Shown piece by piece: positions 1 through 9,416 of a DNA stretch of 64,000 bases. The notes beneath the pieces are model-generated. The model made no database searches and had not been told where the DNA came from. It was given only the letters and a program-made list of their open reading frames with translations. The stretch comes from Berkiella sp963803015 (GTDB lineage: Bacteria; Pseudomonadota; Gammaproteobacteria; Berkiellales; Berkiellaceae), in assembly GCA_963803015.1 (NCBI GenBank), contig CAWDKV010000004.1, positions 496,001 to 560,000 of the forward strand, read 5' to 3'. The position numbers were made by a program, and so were the translations under genes. Position 1 is the first letter of the stretch. Each line of letters starts with the position of its first letter.

Positions 1-901
1 AATGGTGCCAGGAGCAACAATTACTTGACCACGTTCGACATCTTCCCGCTTAATACCACGGAGCAAGATCCCAACGTTATCGCCCGCACGACCTTCTTTA
101 AGAAGCTTACGGAACATTTCAACACCCGTAACAATCGTTTTGTGGGTTGGTCTAATACCAACAATTTCCACTTCTTCACCGACTTTTACAATTCCTCGGT
201 CAATCTTACCGGTCACAACTGTACCGCGACCTGAAATAGAGAACACATCTTCAATAGGTAACAAGAAGGGTTTTTCGATATCTCGAGCTGGGTTCAGGGA
301 AATAAGAATCCATCGCTTCAACTAATTTATTGATTGAAGGGACGCCAAGGTCACCTTTATCGCCTTCAAGCGATTTCAAAGCTGATCCGCGAATAATTGG
401 GATATCATCGCCAGGGAAGTCATAGCTGCTTAACAGCTCTCTCACTTCCATTTCGACTAATTCGAGTAATTCTTCATCATCTACCATGTCACATTTGTTC
501 AAGTAAACAACGATATTCGGCACACCTACTTGACGCGCTAAAAGAATGTGTTCGCGTGTTTGTGGCATTGGACCGTCTGACGCGGCAACGACAAGAATAG
601 CCCCGTCCATTTGCGCAGCACCGGTGATCATGTTTTTGACATAGTCAGCGTGTCCTGGACAGTCTACGTGAGCATAATGTCGATTTTCTGATTCATACTC
701 AACGTGTGAGGTAGAAATAGTAATACCGCGCGCACTCTCTTCAGGAGCCTTATCAATATTGGCATAATCTATAAAATCTGCCATTCCTTGTTCGGCCTGC
801 ACTTTGGTAATTGCAGCCGTTAATGTCGTTTTACCATGGTCAACGTGACCAATTGTTCCGACGTTAAAGTGCGGCTTAGTACGTTGAAATTCTTCAGCCA
901 T
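1..901 (-). pseudogene. tufB: tufB, elongation factor Tu, frameshifted and cut by the window edge
   Basis: EF-Tu delivers aminoacyl-tRNA to the ribosome as a GTPase. The first 200 or so residues are canonical: GHVDHGKTT P-loop near residue 19, DCPGHADYVKNM switch II and NKCD guanine motif. The frame breaks near 290-292, where the minus strand has CCC; reading CC instead restores EPARDIEKPFLLPIEDVFS and the gene continues normally to base 1 (RGIKREDVERGQVIVAPGT). As written the protein would end after 216 residues. A good ribosome site (AGGGGG) precedes the ATG at 901. The four upstream tRNAs match the thrU-tyrU-glyT-thrT-tufB order of enterobacteria. A second tuf gene elsewhere is usual in this group and could cover the loss; a read error at the homopolymer is equally possible. 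Identity is certain, true inactivation is not. Confidence 0.9.
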
Positions 902-978
902 TTGAGTTTGCCCCCTGAAATTAAGCTAAAATTCTTAACGCTATAATATAAAAAAACTTCTCTCCATCTCTTTCGTGC

Positions 979-1053
<75 letters not shown>

Positions 1054-1074
1054 CAAGTGGTCAACAGCAGCTCT

Positions 1075-1148
1075 TGGAGCGGGTGATGGGAATCGAACCC
1101 ACGCCATCAGCTTGGAAGGCTGAGGTTCTACCACTGAACTACACCCGC
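1075..1148 (-). tRNA. glyT: tRNA-Gly (TCC)
   Basis: Cloverleaf on the minus strand with acceptor GCGGGTG / CACCCGC, anticodon loop CTTCCAA (anticodon TCC), T-loop GGTTCGATTCC and encoded CCA (1075-1077). It sits between tRNA-Tyr and tRNA-Thr(GGT), as glyT does in enterobacteria. Confidence 0.97.
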
Positions 1149-1197
1149 ATATTCCTCGCACCTTTACTTGCGCCATACTCCCAGAGGAGTGCCGCAA

Positions 1198-1284
<87 letters not shown>

Positions 1285-1416
1285 TAAAATACGAAGGACA
1301 CATTCTCCTTAAGCGTCAAGCTCTTGTCAACTTCATTTGTTAAAATAAAGTCAACTTGCCCAAAAAAAATGCTGAAATAGTTCAAAAATGAAAGAGTTTA
1401 GGCTATTTTTTACCTT

Positions 1417-1492
1417 TGGAGCTGGCGACAGGAGTCGAACCCGCGACCTGCTGATTACAAATCAGCTGCTCTACCAACTGAGCTACGCCAGC
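1417..1492 (-). tRNA. thrU: tRNA-Thr (TGT)
   Basis: Minus-strand cloverleaf with acceptor GCTGGCG / CGCCAGC, anticodon stem-loop CTGATTTGTAATCAG (TGT), T-loop GGTTCGACTCC and encoded CCA (1417-1419). It is the first tRNA of the cluster, 40 bases downstream of a good promoter. The 1285-1416 spacer to tRNA-Tyr shows no gene. Confidence 0.97.
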
Positions 1493-1531
1493 CTAACCTA
1501 TGCTTTTACCTAAATAAAAGCCCAAGGGGAT

Positions 1532-1560
1532 ATTCTAATGAGTCAATAGCTTGGACGCAA
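1532..1560 (-). promoter_or_regulatory. Promoter of the tRNA-tufB operon
   Basis: On the minus strand TTGCGT (1555-1560) and TAGAAT (1532-1537) are 17 bases apart. The -10 box is followed by a CCCC-containing stretch, the GC-rich discriminator type common for stable RNA promoters. It sits just after the birA stop and about 40 bases before thrU. No start site has been mapped; this rests on the match alone. Confidence 0.5.
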
Positions 1561-1563
1561 TTT

Positions 1564-2571
1564 TTAATTTTCAGTTTGCTCTTCTGGCCTCACGCTGACT
1601 TCACCATAACGAATCGCTTTTAACCCCTCCCCCACTTGTACCAGAAGCTCCCCTCTGTCATTGATGCCTTTTACTTGTCCTCCTTCTTGCCCGGTGGCAG
1701 CCGTCAAAAACACATTTTTCCCTGCCAAGAGATCGTAGGGTTGCCATAAAAACTGAAAGGCTTGAAAGCCTTCCCGCTCAAATAGCGTTAAGGCTGCTGT
1801 TAACTTTTCTAAAAGGCGAGCAATGATATTATTTCGCGATAGCCTTTTTCCAAGTGCTCTTGTTAAATCGGTCCAATCAGAATGGGCCACTGTCGGGGGC
1901 AAATTGACATTCATGCCAATACCTATGACCACATGAGTCAGCTTTTCTTTTGTCAGGCAAGGATCAGATTGCTGCATTCCCGTTTCCACTAGAATGCCTG
2001 CTAATTTCGCCTGTTTATACAAGATATCATTAGGCCATTTAATGCCTATTTCTTTAGGTAAAGGGGTGATCGTTTTTAATGCTTCTAAGACCGCGATCGC
2101 GACACTTAAACTTAATCCTGACAAAGCGTGTAAAGGACTCCCGAATTGCCAATAAAGAGATAAGTAAATATTGGCGCCAAAAGGCGATTGCCAAGACTTG
2201 CCCATGCGACCTCTACCAGCAGTTTGCGCCTCACTAAGACAAACTGTGCCTTTAGCAAGGCCTAAGGGGATCCGAGATATTAAGTAATCATTCGTCGAAC
2301 CAATAATGGGGACAACTTCAATGCGCGCGATATTTTCTTTGGCTAAAGTGGATAGTTCTTCCCAAATTAGATTTTTATTCAATAATTCTGGTGGTTCATG
2401 CCAACGATATCCCCGCCCTGAAACGGCTTGCACATCAACCTCTAGTTGCCGTAGAAAATCGATGCCTTTCCAAATACTTGAGCGACTCACACGCAAGGAT
2501 TGAGCCAGCATCGTTCCAGAATGGAACTTACCATCACTCAAATGACGCAAAATTTCATAGGCGATTTGCAT
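1564..2571 (-). CDS. birA: BirA, biotin--protein ligase and biotin-operon repressor
   Basis: Activates biotin with ATP and transfers it to the biotin carboxyl carrier protein; the long form also represses biotin synthesis genes. At 335 residues it is the two-domain type. An N-terminal winged helix (about 1-60, LAQSLRVSRSSIWKGIDFLR) is followed by the ligase core with the biotin/ATP loop GRGRMG (the family usually has GRGRRG) and KWPNDI, then the C-terminal SH3-like domain with GINDRGELLV. Its position next to thrU-tyrU-glyT-thrT-tufB is the same as in E. coli. The repressor role is inferred from the helix-turn-helix; no bio operon is in this window. Confidence 0.93.
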   Translation of the reverse strand: MQIAYEILRHLSDGKFHSGTMLAQSLRVSRSSIWKGIDFLRQLEVDVQAVSGRGYRWHEPPELLNKNLIWEELSTLAKENIARIEVVPIIGSTNDYLISRIPLGLAKGTVCLSEAQTAGRGRMGKSWQSPFGANIYLSLYWQFGSPLHALSGLSLSVAIAVLEALKTITPLPKEIGIKWPNDILYKQAKLAGILVETGMQQSDPCLTKEKLTHVVIGIGMNVNLPPTVAHSDWTDLTRALGKRLSRNNIIARLLEKLTAALTLFEREGFQAFQFLWQPYDLLAGKNVFLTAATGQEGGQVKGINDRGELLVQVGEGLKAIRYGEVSVRPEEQTEN

Positions 2572-2705
2572 GCAAAAACCCCAAATAATCTACTTGGCTA
2601 AATAGAGATACTTCTCCCTGTATAAACAAAGAAGAAGTAATGAAAGTAGGGGGATTTTATATTAAAAGTACTTAAAAAGGTTAGAGCAAATTGCACTGAA
2701 AACCA

Positions 2706-3083
2706 TTATTTATTTTTAAGCAGATCTCTTATCTCTGTTAACAGTTGAACTTCTGGTGGAGGAGGCGCTTCCTTCTCTTCTTTGGCTTCTTTCTTCTGTA
2801 AGGAATTAATCAATTTAATCACTAAGAAAATCGCAAAGGCTATAATCGTAAAATCTATAATAGACTGAAGAAAAGCGCCCCATTTGACGACAGCATCACC
2901 CAGCTGAAACGTTTTACCAGAAATATTGATACCGCCAAGAAGCAACCCAATCAGCGGCATAATAATGCCTTCTACTAAGGAAGCAACAATTTTACCAAAA
3001 GCAGCACCTATCACCACGGCAACGGCCAAATCCATCACATTGCCACGCATCGCGAAGGCTTTAAATTCAGTTAGTATGCTCAT
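2706..3083 (-). CDS. mscL: MscL, large-conductance mechanosensitive channel
   Basis: A homopentameric inner-membrane channel that opens under membrane tension to release solutes after osmotic downshock. Its 125 residues are close to the usual 130-140. It starts with the family's N-terminal helix (FKAFAMRGNVMDLAVAVVIG), has TM1 at about 15-45 with the constriction-side small residues, a short periplasmic loop, TM2 at about 70-95 and a charged helical tail (KKEAKEEKEAPPPP) that forms the cytoplasmic bundle. A ribosome site AAGGAAG precedes the ATG. It is separated from birA by 134 bases with no clear gene. Confidence 0.95.
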   Translation of the reverse strand: MSILTEFKAFAMRGNVMDLAVAVVIGAAFGKIVASLVEGIIMPLIGLLLGGINISGKTFQLGDAVVKWGAFLQSIIDFTIIAFAIFLVIKLINSLQKKEAKEEKEAPPPPEVQLLTEIRDLLKNK

Positions 3084-3122
3084 TCCATCTTCCTTAACGT
3101 GACAATTACTCTCCTTAAGTTA

Positions 3123-4298
3123 TTAGTGGATCCGCTTGGAATATGCAAATGGCGACCTCTTGAAAAGAGAAGGCAATCTATCAATCATCGTAGCAAATGC
3201 CCCATTCCCCAAGACATTGGCGGAAGTAATCACCGGATCAAATAATATATATAGCGCCGTAATAAGGGACATCATCTCAGCATTAAAGCCTAAATAACTC
3301 TCTAAAACGGGTAACATCACGATTATCCCACCCCCAGGAACGCCTGCTACTGAAAATTTTGCCAACACAAAATAGAAAGAAAAAATGAGATAATCTATTA
3401 GTAAGGGCTCAGGGAAATCAAAACTCTTCAAAACAGCATAAGCAAAAATCGGAATAGCAAAGCAATCTCCCATTAAATGGATATTAACCGTAGCTGGGAT
3501 CACCGAGCGCGCCAAATCAGGATTACGTGAATTTTTCTCTGCTCCCACAATGGTTAACGGCATGGCGGCAGCACTAGACATTGTGCTAAAACCTGCCAGT
3601 GCCGCGGGGAGCATATTCTTAATGCTATGGAAGAAGGCTGAGAAATTAAATTGATTACTCAGAAAATAGAGAAACAAGATATAACTAAACTGCGCTAAAG
3701 CAATCACGCCAAATATTAAAGCATAATCTTGTAATATCGTGCCAATCACCCCATCATAATTTAATTTCACCGCAAAGCCTGCTACAAATAAAGGAATGGC
3801 ATAAGTCACACCCTGCAGCACAATCTCTACCATTTTATCAAAAAATTTAGCACATGATGCGGCAAATCGAGGACGCACATACGATAATATCAAGCCTAAA
3901 ATAAGACCGCCAAACATCGCTTTATCATTAGAAATGAGTTTGGGGATTTGTAAATCCCAAAGGGGAGATAATTCATTACTATTTTGCGGTTGAATGACAG
4001 ATAAATCGAAATGAAACACCCATATCCCAACAAAATGGCTGATAAAAGTAGAGAGAAAATTGGAGCAACAAACCATCGCTAAGATTAATAAAATGATTTT
4101 GGTTGCTTGATTGGCCAATTGCGTCATCACTTTAAAAAGCAATCCAAAAATAATGAAGGGTAATAAAGTAATGATAAAAGATTTAATGGTTAAACTGACG
4201 GCTAATAAAAAGGATTTGACTTCATAAGATAAAAAACCATCGATAAGCAGCAATCCTGCTATCAAGCCAATAAGAATAAAGGGTAATTTGCGAAACAT
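3123..4298 (-). CDS. Dicarboxylate/amino acid:cation symporter family (SDF) transporter
   Basis: A likely sodium- or proton-coupled uptake carrier for dicarboxylates or acidic amino acids in the inner membrane. The 391-residue protein is hydrophobic throughout (about eight membrane helices plus two re-entrant hairpins). It keeps the family landmarks in altered form: the serine-rich hairpin (AGFSTMSSAAAMP, normally TSSSAATLP), the helix 7 substrate region (ATVNIHLMGDCFAIPIFA, in place of the NMDGT motif) and hairpin 2 (VAGVPGGGIIVMLPVLES). Changes in these positions mean the substrate cannot be guessed. It lies 39 bases upstream of mscL on the same strand. Confidence 0.8.
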   Translation of the reverse strand: MFRKLPFILIGLIAGLLLIDGFLSYEVKSFLLAVSLTIKSFIITLLPFIIFGLLFKVMTQLANQATKIILLILAMVCCSNFLSTFISHFVGIWVFHFDLSVIQPQNSNELSPLWDLQIPKLISNDKAMFGGLILGLILSYVRPRFAASCAKFFDKMVEIVLQGVTYAIPLFVAGFAVKLNYDGVIGTILQDYALIFGVIALAQFSYILFLYFLSNQFNFSAFFHSIKNMLPAALAGFSTMSSAAAMPLTIVGAEKNSRNPDLARSVIPATVNIHLMGDCFAIPIFAYAVLKSFDFPEPLLIDYLIFSFYFVLAKFSVAGVPGGGIIVMLPVLESYLGFNAEMMSLITALYILFDPVITSANVLGNGAFATMIDRLPSLFKRSPFAYSKRIH

Positions 4299-4692
4299 AG
4301 CACCACCTGCTGAATAATGAATTTAAAAAATAGAAAAAAATGGGTGAATAGCAGATTACCGGCTGCTGCCGGTAGTAGTCGATGTGGTGTAGAAAGGGTG
4401 TGCTAATAATTGTTTCATCATGGTTGTTTTATAGCTGATGCGTCTTGGATCTGTCAACTAGAATTTCCTCTTCTAAGATAAATGGCCGAAACAGCTGAAT
4501 GATCTCACAAGAGTAGCATTAAAGCGCTTTAACGGGCCTCTTCGAGCATATACACCCCTATCCCTAGGTTATATTTAGTTAATTTCCTTGACTTATGCTC
4601 ATTAAAAAAGTAAAAGTCCTATCATTGATAGGCTGTCTGATTTTATCAGCGCTTTTAAACTCACTGCAGCTACACACTAAGAGGTACCAACG
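4299..4692. other. Intergenic region between the divergent symporter and ankyrin-RasGEF genes
   Basis: No gene was found in these 394 bases. It holds a perfect 14-base palindrome TTAAAGCGCTTTAA at 4519-4532, and a weak plus-strand promoter candidate, TTGACT (4588-4593) with TAAAAG 17 bases on (4611-4616), about 75 bases ahead of the ankyrin-RasGEF start. Both are sequence matches only. Confidence 0.4.
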
Positions 4693-7600
4693 ATGCTTGG
4701 AACGAGTATGAGTATGAATATCACTTCTATTACCACCATGGTACAAACTTGTTCAAAGCCAAAGGCGACGAAGCAAGAATTAGAGTTTATAAGAGAACAT
4801 GTGCGATTACGACTTAACTGCCCTAATGCTCCAGATCAGCAGCTTCGCACGGCATGCCATCACGCTGTTATAGAAGATCAACCTAGAATTCTTGAAATAT
4901 TAGTATTAATGGCCAAAGGCAGTTTAGATAATCACGACAGCCGCGGATGCAAACCGGAAGATTACGCCAAAAATGAATATATGCGTCAAGTCATCACTGA
5001 GCTAAGAAAAGAAAAGCAACGTGTTCTAGAGACTAAAAAAACGGTTAGAGGTCATGATCTGTATCACTTGTTCACGCAAAATTATAAAAATAAATATTTT
5101 CTAGATGGCTTAAGAAATTGGCACCGTTCCAGACCTGAAGACTTTAACAAACCCTATTATTGGGATCAGAACCTTTGTCACTTGGCCGCTAAAGCGAATT
5201 TAGGTAAAGAGGTCTTTCACTATTTAGTCATGGAATGTCAGATTGATTTATTCGCAAGAGATAGAGATGGATGTTTACCTTATGATCTCGCCGAACCGAG
5301 AACGCAAGCATACATCCGAGAAATAGAAGCTGAATTACAACAAAAAAACAGAAGCGCTTTCACCAATGCGAAATGGGAGGCCATGTTTGGTAATAAAAAT
5401 CTCCCTAACCCATCTCAAAGAGAAGTTGAAGCACAAGAGGATGATAGGGAACCGACTCGCATTGATAGATTAATGAGTCAGCTGAAGCTTGATCCTGTTA
5501 GTACACGTAGTAGGAAAGGAGGGACGCTCCTCAGCGCTCCAGGTAGAACCGTATCTGCTCCTGCAGCCGCTGCTGCTCCTGTACCCCTTTTAGTCCCTTT
5601 ATCACCAGCTGCCTCTTCTGCGTTGGATGCTGCCCCTTTAACTTCAGCAGCCGCTCCTTTGCTCTCTCCTCGTACACCTTCTCCCCCTTCCCTCCTTCAA
5701 CCAGAAAATTCGCTTAGCCCAAGAAGACTCGTACGTAAAGCAGAGGGAGATAGCCCGGAAGAACCGAAAGTCTCTGTTGTGCCCACACTTCGCAAACAAG
5801 GCACCCTCTCCCCTCCTCCACTTAAACCAAGCTATGCTCCTCCCTCTGCAGAAGCTGTCACTTCTCCACGAAGAGAATCAACTCTTTTAGAGAAATTGTT
5901 GTTCACTCCATTTGCAACACTTTCTCCTGCAAGCACTCTTCCCCCTGCTCCACGAACACGAGCAGACTCCCTTTTTGAGCGTCCCAGAACCATTACGAAA
6001 GAGAAAGCGCCTGTTTTGGCCGCGGCAGCGAGTGCCTCTTTACCCGTAGTCGCTGCCCCTGCCATATCTATGGAAGATTTAATAGCAAATGATGCGCTTG
6101 AAGCATTTCGTGCCCAAGATCCCAACCCGAATGGCAAATTAAAAAGTAGACGCCCCTTTATAACAGAAGCTTTTTTACAAAGAGCTGGCAAAATTTTTAT
6201 GTGGCTACTCGAACATGGCGCGCGATTAGAAGTGCATCATCTATGGTTAACTCTTCTCGATTTTAGCCGTAAACATGACACGGCTGTGCGGACAGCATTT
6301 TTAAAATCCATGCTAAAGGAAATTGATGCGAAAATTAACTATGTGCGTATTGACGAAGCAAAAAAATTGTTAACCAGTCTTGAAGAAGATTTCGAGAAAA
6401 AATTAGTGGACAAAGGTTTAGATGTCACACTAACACAAATTTCTATTATGCAAGGACTAGAAAAAAATACCCTAGGAAAATTACTGCACGATATTTGCTC
6501 TGGCATAAAAGAAGAAGTACGTCATCCATTTGATGCGCAAGAGATAAAAAAGTTAGTGATTGGCTTATTAGCTGAAACTTCTGCTGTAGAAATCATAGAA
6601 ACATTAATTCAGTTATATCCTCATTTCAAACGAGATCAAAAGCTAGTAGCGCTATTTATCGTTAAAGAAATAATCAGGCGGGATGATATACATCATTGCT
6701 TCCAAAGTAAACGTTTTGCAAATGGCGCTTTGTCTGCATTTTTTAAACTGACTGAAGCAGATAGCTATAACGATTTCAACACTATGTTGCAGGAAATGAT
6801 CAGATTAAGAAAGAGAATAGCCGACCCATTAGTCAGCGCAGCAATTCACATTAACGCTATCCTATCAAGAACTGGCGCGCAAAATGAAAATATTCCCTTA
6901 ACGCCTTCTCGTTTGGCAAAAGAATTAAGTGCCATTTCATCAGAATTTTATCATACAGTTCAAATAAAAGAATTTACACGAACCGGTTGGGCAAAAAATG
7001 AAAAATTGACAACCTCTCCCAACATCGTCTATCAAACAGATATTTTTAACAAAATGTCCGTTTATTTTATTGTTACTATTTTACAACTTCCCGATGATGA
7101 AGAGAGAACTCGATTTATCGAACTACTCATCCATACCCTTCATGAGCTGTTACATGGCAAAATCGTTGATTTAAACTCTGCCATGGCCATTGCTGGCGCC
7201 CTGAATGATGCTTTTCTTGCCCCCTATCTCAACAGCCTATCAGATAAGGATCTCCTACAAAAATTCCAAAAAGCTTTAACGATTCTCTCACCTAATCATA
7301 ACTATTCTGAACATCGCCGTACCATGGCAAACCCAGGTTCTGGAAGCGTATGTATCCCTTTTATGGGAGTGTATACGAGAGATCTCACCTTTACCGCTGA
7401 AAAGTCTGATCTCCGAGAAAAAGCTATGACCCTTGGCAATATTTTTATCAGTTTAATGCAAGCGCAAGAATCTCTTGATCAAACTTTTATCCCTTGCTTA
7501 TCTACTCTTCTTTATGAATTAGATAGCATGGCTGCGAGAAATGAAGAAATCTTAGAGTTGCTTGCCTTTAAAGCAAAACCAAAGGATATCCGTTTAGATT

Positions 7601-8079
7601 TCACGCTAGATACCCTCAAATTTACTAGCATGATAACTATTTATGCGGAAAAAAAACACCCTTTGCGTGTAAAATATAGAATAGATAAGGAAACAGATAC
7701 CCAAACCATACTTCAAGAGGCGGAAGGTTTTGAGGCCATCGAAGCTGTCACGAGTTGGCTGCAAAAGAATATGACAGAAAATACAGCTGGTTTTACTATT
7801 GAAGCGGCTCTTGCCATTTTTGAGGCTATGCGTAAATTACCCAATGCGAATGACACTGTAGAGGCATGCCAGAAACGATTGATAACAAGCTATACGGCCA
7901 ATCAAGCCACACAAAAACCTCCTTCGCCTCCTCTTTTGTTATCAGCGATGGCGGCTGCAACTTCAGCCCCTCTTAACCCAACAGCTGCTGCAAACATCAA
8001 AACAAATATTGCGGCAAATAAACTCGATCCTTTAAGTAAAGGTAAGGCTAGAGCCCCCTCTAAACACGCTTTACAATGA
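4693..8079 (+). CDS. Ankyrin-repeat protein with a RasGEF (Cdc25-type) domain, probable effector
   Basis: A 1128-residue protein predicted to activate a Ras-family GTPase of a eukaryotic host. Residues about 45-215 hold degenerate ankyrin-like repeats (HHAVIEDQPRILEILVLMAK; LCHLAAKANLGKEVFHYLV). Residues about 265-480 are a Pro/Ala/Ser-rich linker, and about 485-720 are helical without a recognised family. Residues about 735-930 match the RasGEF catalytic domain in order: PNIVYQTDIFNKMS, the helical-hairpin region LNSAMAIAGALN, and CIPFMGVYTRDLTF. The tail (about 930-1128) is helical and ends in another Pro/Ala stretch. No signal peptide is seen, as expected for a Dot/Icm-type substrate; a Legionella effector (LegG2) is the known bacterial precedent for a RasGEF. 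GTPase target, activity and secretion are inference. Confidence 0.8.
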   Translation: MLGTSMSMNITSITTMVQTCSKPKATKQELEFIREHVRLRLNCPNAPDQQLRTACHHAVIEDQPRILEILVLMAKGSLDNHDSRGCKPEDYAKNEYMRQVITELRKEKQRVLETKKTVRGHDLYHLFTQNYKNKYFLDGLRNWHRSRPEDFNKPYYWDQNLCHLAAKANLGKEVFHYLVMECQIDLFARDRDGCLPYDLAEPRTQAYIREIEAELQQKNRSAFTNAKWEAMFGNKNLPNPSQREVEAQEDDREPTRIDRLMSQLKLDPVSTRSRKGGTLLSAPGRTVSAPAAAAAPVPLLVPLSPAASSALDAAPLTSAAAPLLSPRTPSPPSLLQPENSLSPRRLVRKAEGDSPEEPKVSVVPTLRKQGTLSPPPLKPSYAPPSAEAVTSPRRESTLLEKLLFTPFATLSPASTLPPAPRTRADSLFERPRTITKEKAPVLAAAASASLPVVAAPAISMEDLIANDALEAFRAQDPNPNGKLKSRRPFITEAFLQRAGKIFMWLLEHGARLEVHHLWLTLLDFSRKHDTAVRTAFLKSMLKEIDAKINYVRIDEAKKLLTSLEEDFEKKLVDKGLDVTLTQISIMQGLEKNTLGKLLHDICSGIKEEVRHPFDAQEIKKLVIGLLAETSAVEIIETLIQLYPHFKRDQKLVALFIVKEIIRRDDIHHCFQSKRFANGALSAFFKLTEADSYNDFNTMLQEMIRLRKRIADPLVSAAIHINAILSRTGAQNENIPLTPSRLAKELSAISSEFYHTVQIKEFTRTGWAKNEKLTTSPNIVYQTDIFNKMSVYFIVTILQLPDDEERTRFIELLIHTLHELLHGKIVDLNSAMAIAGALNDAFLAPYLNSLSDKDLLQKFQKALTILSPNHNYSEHRRTMANPGSGSVCIPFMGVYTRDLTFTAEKSDLREKAMTLGNIFISLMQAQESLDQTFIPCLSTLLYELDSMAARNEEILELLAFKAKPKDIRLDFTLDTLKFTSMITIYAEKKHPLRVKYRIDKETDTQTILQEAEGFEAIEAVTSWLQKNMTENTAGFTIEAALAIFEAMRKLPNANDTVEACQKRLITSYTANQATQKPPSPPLLLSAMAAATSAPLNPTAAANIKTNIAANKLDPLSKGKARAPSKHALQ

Positions 8080-9318
8080 AACAGCTAAAGGTGGCTCTTT
8101 CTCTTCCAGAGTCGCCTTTTTCGCTTTTTCACGCAGGGTCACGCGATACAAAATGATAACCAAAATAACACAAAGACATGCCATAAAACTTATTGGTTTG
8201 ATAGAACCAGTAAAAATTTTAGCTGAAAACCCCACCATACCTGCTGAAACCACCAGCCGGAACCCTTGGCTTAGCGCACTCAGTGCCCCTATCGCATGAG
8301 GGAAATCAGCCATGGAATCAACGTAATAAATAACACAAGCAAGCGCGACACCGAGCGAGCACAAGCACATAGAGAAAGTTAATAAAACCGGAAAAGAAAA
8401 ACCTAAAAAACCCAATATAATTAAACCCAAAAGGCCTAGGATAAAACAAACATTCCCAATATTTTTGGTCTTGTTTGCACCATAACGAGCAATACATTTA
8501 GAAGCTCCTAAGCTTCCGATGAAAAACATGCCCATAATGGTAGCTTGATAAAAGCCAAAAGCACGCTCAGAGACATTTAAATGATCAATATAAATAAGGG
8601 ACAAATTAGCTGTAAACACCATTAAAAATCCAAACATAATAGTCCAAAGCAAGGTGTTACTCATAAAAGTTAAATTAGTTAATAAATTACCATATTGTTT
8701 CAAAGCACCCACTGCGCTAAAGGGCTGGCGCTTGATAGCAGGAAGCGTTTCTTTGGCTAAAAACATAGCAGAAAATAACGCGAGGCTTGCCATAACAGCT
8801 ATGACAATAAAATTCATCTGCCAGCCAAACAAAATATTAATCCAACTGCCTGCGAGCGGCGCCACAGCCATCAATCCCGTAACGAAGCTATTTAACACGG
8901 CAATAAGTTGAGCAGAAGTTTCTTTGGGAAACACATCAAAAACCATGGCTGTGCCAATACCGGTGATGGCGCCCCCGCCCACGCCTTGCACTAATCGCCA
9001 AAAAATCAGCTGATCAACGGTGGAGGCCCCCACACAAGCAATACTACTTAGAGCAAAAATCATTAAACCAATACTCAATAAAAGTTTACGGCCATAGGAA
9101 TCAGATAAGGGGCCACAGATTAAAGTAGAAACTGACAGCCCAACGAAGTTAGCGGTCAAGATATACTGAATATAAGATTCCGTGGTGCCAAAATATCGCA
9201 CCATATCTGGAAAGCTGGGCGCGTAGATATCTGTTTCAACGCAAAAAGCAGCAAAAGCCAAAACGATTGTACCGAGTAAAAATAAATTTTCTCTGCTATA
9301 GACATATTTAGAGGGCAT
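8071..9318 (-). CDS. Bcr/CflA-type drug-resistance MFS transporter
   Basis: Proton-driven exporter of the major facilitator superfamily, inner membrane, 12 helices. The N-terminal helix carries the family's acidic/aromatic signature (ETDIYAPSFPDMVRYF), the loop 2-3 motif is GPLSDSYGRKLLL, and helix 4-5 has RLVQGVGGGAITGIG, all typical of the Bcr/CflA (DHA1) group. Substrate unknown. The ATG at 9318 gives 415 residues; a GTG three codons upstream (9327) is an alternative. Its last 9 bases overlap the end of the convergent ankyrin-RasGEF gene, so the two share no terminator space. Confidence 0.85.
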   Translation of the reverse strand: MPSKYVYSRENLFLLGTIVLAFAAFCVETDIYAPSFPDMVRYFGTTESYIQYILTANFVGLSVSTLICGPLSDSYGRKLLLSIGLMIFALSSIACVGASTVDQLIFWRLVQGVGGGAITGIGTAMVFDVFPKETSAQLIAVLNSFVTGLMAVAPLAGSWINILFGWQMNFIVIAVMASLALFSAMFLAKETLPAIKRQPFSAVGALKQYGNLLTNLTFMSNTLLWTIMFGFLMVFTANLSLIYIDHLNVSERAFGFYQATIMGMFFIGSLGASKCIARYGANKTKNIGNVCFILGLLGLIILGFLGFSFPVLLTFSMCLCSLGVALACVIYYVDSMADFPHAIGALSALSQGFRLVVSAGMVGFSAKIFTGSIKPISFMACLCVILVIILYRVTLREKAKKATLEEKEPPLAVSL

Positions 9319-9416
9319 ATAAGACACTTAGCTGTAGTTTAAAGGCGGAATTATAATCTAATATAAAGAGACACAACAAACTCATCGAAATTCTCAACAA
9401 AAGGCGCGTTATTCAA

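Noticed and set aside
4519..4532. Perfect palindrome TTAAAGCGCTTTAA as an operator
   Set aside because: AT-rich palindromes of this length are expected by chance now and then, and it is about 70 bases ahead of the weak promoter candidate; kept only as a note in the intergenic entry.
5832..6191. 119-codon minus-strand frame inside the ankyrin-RasGEF gene
   Set aside because: Shadow of the Pro/Ala linker in the opposite strand; GC-rich codons there produce long antisense frames.
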